DNA of 18,329 nt from Brachionus plicatilis (Eukaryota; Rotifera; Eurotatoria; Ploima; Brachionidae): assembly GCA_010279815.1 (NCBI GenBank), contig QEOQ01000666.1, positions 1 through 18,329 of the forward strand, written 5' to 3'. Below the pieces are notes generated by a model. The model did not search any database and had not been told where the DNA came from. It saw only the letters and a program-made list of their open reading frames with translations. The stretch's first letter is position 1. Every line of letters begins with the position of its first letter. Made by a program: the position numbers and the translations under genes. Shown here one piece after another: positions 1-7,049 of the stretch.

Positions 1-37
1 AGAATATTTAAATTTGTCAATGGTATTTTTTTTTCAG

Positions 38-160
38 TTAGAAATTCGTGCGCTGTGGTGGCTTATCTTGTCCTCTTCGATACTTTTACCATTGGTTTTT
101 ATCATTGCTAGGACCTCTTACTCTTTTTCTGTGAGCTTGTCTGATCAACCAGAAAGATGA
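38..160 (+). CDS. Possible terminal exon with one membrane helix; gene unknown
   Basis: A T-rich tract ending in CAG (to 37) is followed at once by a 40-codon open frame that stops at TGA 158-160. This stretch is visibly less AT-rich than its surroundings. The peptide starts LEIRALWW and contains a strongly hydrophobic run (RALWWLILSSSILLPLVF), then IARTSYSFSVSLSDQPER. It would suit the C-terminal membrane helix and short tail of a multi-exon membrane protein whose other exons lie outside the window to the left. Alternatively the exon could stop at a GTGAGC donor at 131. The less AT-rich sequence continues to about 270, so the exon may be longer in another frame, or the real gene may be on the other strand, where a 40-codon frame also exists. 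Family not recognised. Confidence 0.3.
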   Translation, partial: LEIRALWWLILSSSILLPLVFIIARTSYSFSVSLSDQPER

Positions 161-843
161 GTGCATTTCTGTGTTCCCAAAAAGACACCATAAAGCACGA
201 ATTTGGTCGATAGTGCTTCTTTCACTACGAAAATTAGCTTGTTTTCGTCTAAAAAAGGTCTATTATTGCATAATCAAAAAAATCAAAATTTGGCATCAAA
301 TTTTTACTCAAATTTATCATCAAAATAAAAATTTTTCCACCAAAATTAAATATTTTTTTTAATAATAATTAAATAATTAAATAATTCAAAACAATTTTTT
401 TTAACAAAAAAAAATAAATCAACAAAATAATTTTTTTACGTCAATTTTTTTCTCTGAATCAAATTAAAAAAAATTATGCAAAACAATAAAATTAAACATT
501 TAAAAATAAAAACTAAATAAGAAGCGGCTTAGTCGGTTAAGTGAACCATGGATCACCAAATCTTAAAATTTTTCACTTAATTTAAACTTTTTCATCCGTT
601 TTGAAATATTTTCATCTATTTAGAAAAAAGTTAAATTTAATATTAAAAATAAATATTCAATTGAGACAAAATTTAACAAAATTAAAAAATTCAATGCAAA
701 AAAAAAAATAATTTCTTATAAATGATGATGCAAAAATAAATTTGTATTTAAAAATTAAATAAAAAAAAATTAGATTAAAAATTGGTTTTTCAGTAAAAGA
801 AGTCTATAATACTTATGAATATCAGGTATTCCTTAAGGTCAAA
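161..843. other. AT-rich spacer, no gene seen
   Basis: Up to about 270 the composition still resembles the possible exon to the left. Beyond that the sequence is dominated by A/T runs and I see no supported gene. The short forward frame starting at 171 runs straight into A/T-rich sequence and has no recognisable motif. A tRNA-like A-box lies at 523-545 and is listed separately. Confidence 0.5.
521..562 (+). repeat. tRNA-like A-box (possible SINE head)
   Basis: GCGGCTTAGTCGGTTAAG stands out from the A/T background and closely matches a tRNA/SINE A-box (TRGYNNARNNGG) followed by a D-loop-like GGTTAAG. No convincing B-box (GGTTCGANTCC) follows at the proper distance; the next GC-containing piece is GTGAACCATGGATCACC. 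It may be the head of a decayed tRNA-derived SINE or chance. An intact tRNA is excluded because no acceptor or anticodon stems can be drawn. Confidence 0.2.
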
Positions 844-940
844 GACAGACTCGCGCAAAAGTGAGAAAAAAAATTCATTTTCAAATCCAAGTTGCTGGCT
901 TGACTTTATTTTGACTTTATGACTTTTAAACAACTCTGGT
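844..940. repeat. GACTTGCGCAAAA-family dispersed repeat, copy 1
   Basis: The segment contains AGACTCGCGCAAAAGTGAG followed by poly(A), TTCATTTT and repeated TTGACTTT blocks, matching the copies at 1684-1758 and 18215-18329. Its right edge, TTTTAAACAACTCTG (about 926-940), is the exact reverse complement of the last 15 bases of the window. This suggests a palindromic MITE ending in CAGAGTTGTTTAAAA. No coding potential. Confidence 0.45.
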
Positions 941-1059
941 TAAACAGTTAGTATTAGTTCTTTAATAAATACAAAAAAAGAAATAAAAAACTTTATCCAG
1001 ACAAATAACTCAAAAAATAAAAATTTACACAATATAACAAACTCTACCAGTTGATAATT

Positions 1060-1440
1060 ATCCTGATCATCACTTTTTTCATTCTTTGTATGGTTAGATC
1101 TTGATCTCTCCATGCTGTTTCACTGACTATTTTGGCTGCTTGTACTGATAATCCAGCTTTATGCCCCTCTTAATGATCGCTAGACTCCTTTTTTTTAAAA
1201 TTTTACATTAGCCTGTGCTATCTCAGTATAGTGGTTCATTAGTATCCCCTCAAATCAAAAGAACTTTCTTTAAAATTAAGCCCATTTTTCCACTCACATA
1301 GAGCTTTGGCATTGTCGGTAATATTTTCGAATCACATATAGCCGGTGGTCCCTTAAAATTACTATATTTAACGATACCAAAGTTAGAACTCATATTCTTG
1401 TGATCAATCTTTTAAATATAGGTTGAGGCCGATCACATTT
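1060..1440 (-). pseudogene. Degenerate coding relic, reverse strand, unidentified
   Basis: This interval is less AT-rich than its flanks and, read on the reverse strand, gives protein-like stretches broken by stops. In order they are VIGLNLYLKD, then FENITDNAKALCEWKNGLNF, then KAGLSVQAAKIVSETAWRDQ continuing into DLTIQRMKK. The pieces are interrupted by TGA and TAA codons. Amino-acid composition and codon texture suggest a decayed transposase or host gene, but I recognise no domain. It sits between two copies of the GACTTGCGCAAAA repeat, which favours an old mobile element. Confidence 0.25.
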
Positions 1441-1683
1441 TTATTAAAATTCACAATTAAGTAATATATTCCAAATCTTGGAAATCGATTTTATCACCAG
1501 CCTTTATTGGTAGCTTTACTTTTGACTTGACCTGAAAAATTATTTTTTAAAAATAAGTCTTTTGCCGTTCCATGTAGTTATTAAGGCGGCCATGTTTACT
1601 TTAAAGTCAGAAAAAATAAATTTCAAGTAAAGTCAAAAGACTTTTTTTTAAAAAAAAAATATCAATTTAAAAATATCGTCAAA

Positions 1684-1758
1684 TCCAGACTTGCGCAAAA
1701 GCCAGAAAAAAAAGTCATTTTAAAGTCTTTTCAAAGTCAAGTTAAAAGACTTTTTTTA
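1684..1758. repeat. GACTTGCGCAAAA-family dispersed repeat, copy 2
   Basis: The segment CCAGACTTGCGCAAAAGCC, a poly(A) run, AAGTCATTTTAAAGTC and TTTTCAAAGTCAAGT is the best preserved of the three copies. GACTTT and AAAGTC alternate in both orientations, so it can fold back on itself. Related AAAGTC/GACTTT blocks also occur just upstream, at about 1515-1530 and 1600-1650. Confidence 0.45.
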
Positions 1759-2690
1759 ATAAAAAATTTAGAAAGATTTCGGGTCTTTTTTCATTCAAAA
1801 TTTAATTTTATCTATATTTAAAAATGTAAAAATTAGAGATATATTTCTTTTTGCTAATAAATTTTTTTCTTCTGCTATTAAATTTTTTTTTTAACTGCTA
1901 GTAAAAAAAATTAATTATTGATAGATAAATTTTTTTTATGCTTCTTAAAAAATTAAATTATGAATTACTTAATTAATTAACTTGAAAAATGATATATGAA
2001 CAAATAATTGATAACTTCTTCTTTACTTTTAATCCTTTTTTTTGTCTTGCTTTCCTAAAGTTTCAATTTTGTAAACACGTGTCACAAACTTCATCATGTT
2101 TCAATATGTCTATTTTTAATTCTAGGTTATTTAACTCTAACAAACTTTATTCATATTTTTATTTTTATTTTTATTTTTTGATTTTATTTTACTTAACTTT
2201 TAAATTTTTAATTTTACTTAACTTAATTTTTATTTTTATTCTGAAGGAGCTTTAGCTCGGTACAGTTAACAAATAAATAAAAAAAAATTAACTCCAGAAC
2301 ATATTTTAAATAAACTCTCAATTGATTTATTATTAAAACTAAAACTTAAATTCTTACAAATATGACTAACTCAACTAGTATTGAATTTACACCTTTAGTT
2401 TAATATTAATTTTTTATTCTCCTTTTCAACTTTAATATGAATAAAATTTTATAAAAATATTTATGGTTATTTTTTTATACTTTTATTTTTGCTATCAAAA
2501 GAAAAAATCTTGCTATCATAAACATTTTTTTAAAAGCAAGTGAAAAAAATTTACTAGCAGAAGAAATAACGTCCTAAAAATTAATTGTTTTTCAAAAATT
2601 TTGAAAAAAATTATTTCAAAATTTTGGAAAAGCAGTCAATTTTTATATTTTTCTTACCAAAAACCTAATTTTTTTTTGGCCGTTTTAGAG
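1759..2690. other. A/T-rich spacer, no supported gene
   Basis: Simple A/T runs predominate, with an (ATTTTT)n-type tract at about 2152-2178. A T-rich frame of 88 codons at 1989-2255 encodes mostly F, Y, L and I and is explained by T-richness. Part of 1776-1814 (TTTCATTCAAAATTTAATTT) recurs inverted near 5110-5150. The repeat at 2228-2290 is listed separately. Confidence 0.5.
2228..2290 (+). repeat. Dispersed repeat with CTGAAGGAGCT core, copy 1
   Basis: TTATTCTGAAGGAGCTTTAG, then CTCGGTACAGTTAAC and AAATAAATAA, is repeated in inverted orientation at 6962-7037 over roughly 55 bases. A shorter related core (AAGAAGGAGCCTGTACCTCG) lies at 10393-10425. AGCTTTAGCTCGGTA faintly resembles a tRNA A-box, so these may be SINE heads or LINE/SINE tails. 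Confidence 0.35.
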
Positions 2691-2699
2691 AAATATTAC

Positions 2700-2880
2700 T
2701 AAATGTTACGTTTTTTATGTAAGCAAGCATAATTTTACGTAAAATTACATGTTCTTACCGGCTAATATTCACGTAAGATTACGCCGTAATCCGTTAAGCT
2801 TACTGTAAACTTAATTAAGTAATAAAAAAATGTAAAATTACGTAAATTACGTAATTTAGCCGATTCGGAACCCTTTATAA
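2700..2880. repeat. TTACGTAA-rich degenerate palindromic repeat
   Basis: Several TTACGTAA/TTACG/CGTAA words occur within 180 bases in both orientations (for example TTTTACGTAAAATTAC and AAATTACGTAAATTACGTAA). The same word type recurs at 5045-5070 and 5195-5220 and inside the MITE at 5957-6699, so this is probably a decayed palindromic MITE. No clear ends or target duplication were found. Confidence 0.3.
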
Positions 2881-3518
2881 AGGTACTGAAGAAAATTCAT
2901 TTTTTTGGTAAAACGTGGTTTTTTCTTCAGCTTAAAAATTTTTTTCATTTTAAAAAATTTATTTTTTCTGTTTAAAAATTTTTTAATACTATTGGTTCTA
3001 CATAATTTTAGATAAAACAATAAAAATGGTATCTAAATCAAAAAGAGCAAAGAAAACTAATCCGAGAAAAAAAGGAAGCAGAAATCTAGATAAGCTTAAT
3101 TGTAAAATTTTTTAAATTCTTTATTATATATTAATACATTACAAAATTGATGAAAAAAACACTAAAATAAGGGCATACAATTATCGTTCACCAATCATAT
3201 TTTTTTTATTCACCAAAAAAAAAAAAGAATATCACCAAAAAAATATAATCTAAGGCGAAACTCGATTACCAAAATTTAACACCTAATTCGTGTATTTTGC
3301 CGCAAATTTATTCTTAATTGACACCAAAAAATCACAATTACCTGTGCAAATCAAACCACCAATTCAAAATAGGTTTCTTAACCAAATTAATATTTATTTA
3401 ACCAAATTAATTTATACTTCACCAGTTCAATTTTTTATTCCCCAAAAATATTATAAATAGTATAATGTTATTTTACCGCAAATCCTTTAAAAAAATCAAT
3501 TGAAACTCAATCGATACG

Positions 3519-3951
3519 ATGACAACAATTCAAGATAACACAGTATCGTCATCAAGTGAAAACGTTCTTGTTTATCAAGATACTAGTGATGATGAAGATT
3601 CGGATATTGAATCTAGAAAATTGCACAGAAAAAGGAAAAGAAGCAAAGATCAAGTATAAAACGTGCCCAACAATTATCAATTAATTGATGAAGCTTTGGA
3701 AGATTTTAATAAAATAGGCAATTGGAGAAAACAACGCAAGCAATCTACATTGCTTGTATAATGCTGGTATAATGGATGGTTCATGTAGATGGTACATCAA
3801 GAATAACATTTGCAAGCACTTGATTGGTATATCAAAAATTTAAAATATTCCTGGATGTGAAATACCATTATCAGTGAAAAATATTCCTATCGGAGAAAAA
3901 AGAAAACCTGGAAGACCTGCAAAGGCAAAACAAGCCTTGTTAGTTCAGTAA
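3519..3951 (+). pseudogene. Internally deleted MULE transposase remnant (N-terminus plus SWIM/AT-hook)
   Basis: ATG 3519 opens an acidic N-terminus (EDSDIES type) followed by a basic HRKRKRSK stretch, likely a nuclear localisation signal. It is closed early by TAA at 3657, where copy B has TAC. From 3784, one base out of frame with the N-terminus, comes a SWIM-type zinc finger, CRWYIKNNICKHLIG, with the terminal CxH, then KRKPGRPAKAKQALLVQ with an AT-hook GRP core, ending at TAA 3949. A TAA at 3841 interrupts this part, where copy B has CAA. Known MULE transposases carry the DDE catalytic core between these regions, and all of it is missing. The SWIM finger is normally C-terminal in MULE transposases and probably binds DNA. 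Confidence 0.7.
3737..3756. repeat. Perfect hairpin at the transposase deletion junction, copy A
   Basis: CAAGCAAT, loop CTAC, ATTGCTTG. The two 8-bp arms are exact reverse complements. It sits exactly where the transposase N-terminal part meets the SWIM part. Copy B has an unrelated perfect palindrome at the same junction. Confidence 0.75.
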
Positions 3952-4317
3952 TTATTTTTGGTTTGATTTGTATTATTATTGGTGATAAAAACTATTATTT
4001 TGGTTGTAATAATATTTTTTTTGGTTTAAAATAATTTATAAATTTGGTGAAAAAATAATATTTTTTTTGGTGAAATAAAATTGTTTTGGTGAAAAATATA
4101 TTTATTTGGTTCATTTTTTATTTTTTTTTAGGTGATTTATTTTGGTGAAGTATTTAATAATTATTTGGTGAAGTAGAAATTTAGTGCCTAAAATAAGAAG
4201 GATTTTTAAAAAATGTATTGACTGTTTTAATATCTAAAACACATTTTGTAATGCTTGTTTTAATTTTATTTAAACAGTGTAATTATTATATTAATTTAAT
4301 GATTTCTATATTTTTAG

Positions 4318-4975
4318 CTTCTTAGGGATACAAGAATTAATTTTATGATAGAGAAAAAACTTTGGTTATATTTTGGTTGAAGCTGTAATGATAAACAGCA
4401 AAATATTTTCAAAGTTCCCTAAAAAAAGGTGTTTCCATTAAAACTAATTTATTGTGAATTAAAAATTATTTTTTTAAAGTGTTCAAAATTTATTAAAGAA
4501 ACAATTGCTGAGGCTAAACCTTCTTTGGAAAAAAGTTTGAGTGAATAATCAGAACACTTATTCAAAATGAATGTTTTCAATTAAAACAAAATGAGACAGA
4601 AACTTTAACCAAAATTAAAACGAAAGGAAATAATCAAAATGAATAGGTCAGATGTAAAAAAGCTTAATATTTTATTTAATTCTATTTTACTTAAAAAAGT
4701 TGAAGACTTAAAAATTTATTTTTTAGACAATTAAAAAGATTTTAAATTAAAGGAAAATTTCCCTAATTACTCAAACGAGACAATAGGATTTTATCAAAAA
4801 AAAAAGACAATGTTGTCTTAGTTGCTATTAAAAGTAATTTTAAAAAATGAAATTATTTTTGAATTTCTTTTTTGAGCTGATTTGATCAAATACACGCCTA
4901 AATAAAAAGATTTTAAAATGGCCCCAGTAAGAGCAGGAAATAGCTTAAAAAATGATCGTTGCAAAAAATGAATTC
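4318..4975 (+). pseudogene. Degenerate forward reading frame, unidentified
   Basis: After an acceptor-like TATATTTTTAG the frame starting CTT CTT AGG reads for about 219 codons without any indel needed. About a dozen internal stops break it, mainly TAA and TGA. Open stretches of about 41 codons include CELKIIFLKCSKFIKETIAE and MNRSDVKKLNILFNSILLKK. Later pieces read KLKENFPNYSNETIGFYQKK and MAPVRAGNSLKND. Stop density (about 1 in 18 codons) is roughly half what I would expect at this base composition. Many stops would be explained by CAA to TAA or TGG to TGA changes, fitting AT-biased decay of an old coding sequence. No family is assignable. It starts 130 bp after MULE copy A. Confidence 0.3.
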
Positions 4976-5258
4976 AATAGCTATAAAATTATAATTAATA
5001 AATAAATTTAATAAATTATACTTTTGCGATTTTTTACCTCAAAAAAAAAATTCTTTACGTAATTATACGTAAAAATGCAAAATTTATCTTTTGTAGAAAA
5101 AAAATTGTAAAATTAAATTTTGAATGAAAAAACCCAAAAAAGGCCGAAATCTAGCGACTTTTTGTAATTTTTGAAAATCTGTAATTTTATGATAATTAAC
5201 GTTAAATTACGTAAAATCATCAGACCCTCCTAGCAAATCAGTTTTCTTTATTGTCAGG
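4976..5258. other. A/T-rich spacer
   Basis: It contains TTACGTAA-type words (5045-5070 and 5195-5220) and a segment (5104-5150) that is the inverted counterpart of about 1776-1814. No gene seen. Confidence 0.4.
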
Positions 5259-5403
5259 TTCCTCTTCCTTTCCTCTTCCTTTCCTCTTCCTCACTTCTTC
5301 CTTTCCTCTTCCTCACTTCTTCCTTTCCTCTTCCTCTTCTTCTTCCTCTTCCTCTTCCTCTTCCTTTCCTCTTCCTTTCCTCTTCCTTTCCTCTTCCTCT
5401 CTT
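5259..5403. repeat. Left arm of foldback: (TTTCCTCTTCC)n polypyrimidine satellite
   Basis: About 145 bases are almost pure pyrimidine on the + strand, built from 11-mers of the TTTCCTCTTCC type and interrupted by TCACTTC variants. It is the reverse complement of the unit in the arm at 5618-5871. The translated Ser/Leu/Phe peptide is an artefact of the repeat. Confidence 0.9.
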
Positions 5404-5421
5404 GAAAAAAAGAAAAATAAA

Positions 5422-5596
5422 GAATATAATAAATTATGCTAATTTATAATCTCCAATATTTAAATCAAACTTTTCAACACGGCAAGCAACTTACAATTGA
5501 ATCGTTATTTTGATCAATTTATTTTACTTAATTTTATTTGCCTGTGGTAGCCAATAGTTTCATCTAAATATATGAATTAGCATAATTTATTATTTT
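5422..5596. repeat. Non-satellite inner inverted repeat and loop of the foldback
   Basis: AATAAATTATGCTAATT (about 5428-5446) is the exact reverse complement of AATTAGCATAATTTATT (about 5573-5590). Beyond this, both arms run on through A/T-rich sequence into the satellite. The roughly 125-base loop is plain A/T-rich sequence with no reading frame. The inverted relationship therefore includes unique sequence as well as low-complexity repeat. Confidence 0.75.
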
Positions 5597-5617
5597 CTTC
5601 AATTTCTCTTCATCCTA

Positions 5618-5871
5618 GTGAGGAAGAGGAAAGGAAGAGGAAAGGAAGAGGAAAGGAAGAGGAAGAGGAAGAGGAAAGGAAGAGGAAAGGAAGAGGAAGA
5701 GGAAGAGGAAGAGGAAAGGAAGAAGTGAGGAAGAGGAAAGGAAGAAGTGAGGAAGAGGAAAGGAAGAAGTGAGGAAGAGGAAAGGAAGAGGAAAGGAAGA
5801 GGAAAGGAATAAGTGAGGAAGAAGAGAGGAAGAGGAAAGGAAGAGGAAAGGAAGAGGAAAGGAAAAGAAAG
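5618..5871. repeat. Right arm of foldback: (GGAAGAGGAAA)n polypurine satellite
   Basis: About 254 bases of nearly uninterrupted purine are built from GGAAGAGGAAA units, with periodic GGAAGAAGTGA variants matching the TCACTTCTTCC variants of the left arm. The arm is about 110 bases longer than the left one. Together they could form a large cruciform, or a triplex by polypurine/polypyrimidine mirror pairing. Its reverse-strand Ser/Leu/Phe/Pro frame is an artefact. Confidence 0.9.
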
Positions 5872-5956
5872 CGATGAAGTTAGTTTTAAGATGTACTGTA
5901 ATTTCTATCAAACTTTTTTATTTCTCAATGCAAAACAAAATAAAATAAAATAAAAT

Positions 5957-6699
5957 TACGGTGCTGCCACGAAACCTTGAATTCACCATATTTTACGTAA
6001 ATTATGGCAAATTCACGATATTTTACTATATTTAGCGTAATCTTTATATAAAATACAAAAATTATCAAAAATCGAATATTTTTATTGATTAAACATATCT
6101 TAGATCACTAAATTCTGATTGAATATCTCTTTTAATACAGCTCTATATATGTGATTTTTGATAAGTTTTGTATTTTATATAAAAATTTAATATGTTCGTA
6201 CTTAAAATTTTCAAAAACCGATCTGGGAAAACTGGCAAATGTGAAATTTATTCTTTACAGCGTTTACAGCTTAAATGCAATAAACGCTAGAAAATAAAAT
6301 CTTTTTTGTAAATAATATTAAAATTAGAATAAAATTACAAAATATTAATTAAAATCCATTTTTCTTTTTTTGTTGAATTTTTACCATTTTTCACCTTTTT
6401 TTTCAAAAATTTACCGAAATTTTCGTTAAAAAATTCAACCAAATTTTAATTTTTTTCCTTTTTCAAAAATGCAAAAAAAAATTTTTTCATGAAAATCGTT
6501 TTTTTTTCGAGAAATTTTGGATTTTTTTTTCTCACTGAATTTTACAATAATTATGGGTAATTTACGGTAATTATCGTTATTTTACGAAAAATACTCTTTT
6601 TTAGATTACCATATTTTACGCTAAATATGGTAAAATATCGTGAATTTATCATAATTTACGTAAAATATGGTGAATTCAGGGTTTCGTGGTAGCACTGTA
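5957..6699. mobile_element. TA-flanked MITE with ~85-bp TIRs (Tc1/mariner-like)
   Basis: Left end TACGGTGCTGCCACGAAACC and right end reverse complement TACAGTGCTACCACGAAACC are inverted copies. Both continue through GAATTCACCATATTTTACG and on to ATTTAGCGTAA, about 85 bases with few differences. The flanking TA on both sides and the CAGTGC start fit the Tc1/mariner superfamily. The interior has no reading frame and includes a nested inverted repeat (6043-6182). A related relict end lies at about 6900-6951. Confidence 0.7.
6043..6182. repeat. Nested inverted repeat inside the TA MITE
   Basis: The left arm, about 6043-6072 (TTATATAAAATACAAAA then TTATCAAAAATC), pairs with the right arm, about 6153-6182 (GATTTTTGATAA then TTTTGTATTTTATATAA), with one or two mismatches. 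The spacer is about 80 bases. It may be an older palindromic element or a secondary fold of the MITE. Confidence 0.6.
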
Positions 6700-6899
6700 A
6701 AAAAGACAAATTGAAAAATTTATGACAAAAAGTTTAAAATAAAACAAAATCCGTTTTCCCGTTTTTTAATGGTTTTTTACTATTTTTTCAAGAATTAACC
6801 CATTAATGTCAAAAAAAGTCAATCAATTTTTTTTCTTTTAAAAAAATATTCTCATAGAAATTAAGTTTTTTTCTACAAATTTTGGCAAATAATTAATTT

Positions 6900-6951
6900 T
6901 CCATTATTTACGCAAAATAAAGTGAATTTATCGTATCATAGCGGCATTGTA
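6900..6951 (-). repeat. Relict terminal repeat related to the TA MITE
   Basis: Read on the reverse strand this is TACAATGCCGCTATGATACG, then ATAAATTCACTTTATTTTGC, then GTAAATAATGG. It matches the MITE ends (TACAGTGCTACCACGAAACC, GAATTCACCATATTTTACG, TAAATTATGG) with substitutions. No partner end was found to its left, so it is either a truncated older copy or the host of a nested insertion. Confidence 0.45.
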
Positions 6952-6961
6952 AACAGTTTTC

Positions 6962-7037
6962 TTTTTAATTACTATTTATTTATTTGTATATCTAAATCGG
7001 GCATTAGCTCCTTCAGAATAAAATAAAAATAAAAGTT
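6962..7037 (-). repeat. Dispersed repeat with CTGAAGGAGCT core, copy 2 (inverted)
   Basis: The reverse complement reads TTTATTCTGAAGGAGCTAAT, then GCCCGATTTAGATATACAAA and TAAATAAATAG. It parallels 2228-2290 with a few mismatches. Confidence 0.35.
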
Positions 7038-7049
7038 CTGTTAAAATAA

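Larger units (their letters stand above)
3172..4188 (+). mobile_element. Non-autonomous MULE element, copy A (1017 bp)
   Basis: The element starts GGCATACAATTATCGTTCACC and its right end reverse-complements to GGCACTAAATTTCTACTTCACC, giving imperfect terminal inverted repeats. It is flanked by a perfect 9-bp direct repeat, TAAAATAAG, at 3163-3171 and 4189-4197. A 9-bp duplication is characteristic of the Mutator/MULE superfamily. Both ends carry many subterminal ACCAAA/CACCAAA motifs, pointing inward from the left and as TTTGGT(G) at the right. Inside is a reduced transposase gene (3519-3951). Compared with copy B at 15716-16707, this copy has a 20-bp tandem duplication (about 3381-3400). It lacks a catalytic domain and needs a transposase supplied in trans. 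Confidence 0.85.

Noticed and set aside
1989..2255. 88-codon forward frame rich in F, Y, L and I
   Set aside because: Explained by a T-rich strand with an (ATTTTT)n tract; no motif, no composition shift, ends inside a dispersed repeat.
3026..3115. 29-codon basic frame (MVSKSKRAKKTNPRKKGS...) just upstream of MULE copy A
   Set aside because: Too short and Lys-rich because of A-richness. A loosely similar start (MVKKSKR) occurs at 16742 just downstream of copy B, but both lie outside the elements' boundaries and no homology is visible beyond the first residues.
4318..4975. Alternative genetic code with TAA/TAG as glutamine
   Set aside because: The only intact long gene uses no internal TAA or TAG and ends in TAA; decay explains the stops more simply.
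5251..5442. Ser/Leu/Phe-rich forward frame
   Set aside because: Translation of the pyrimidine satellite; no real protein expected.
5615..5911. 98-codon Ser/Leu/Phe/Pro-rich reverse frame
   Set aside because: Translation of the purine satellite arm on the reverse strand.
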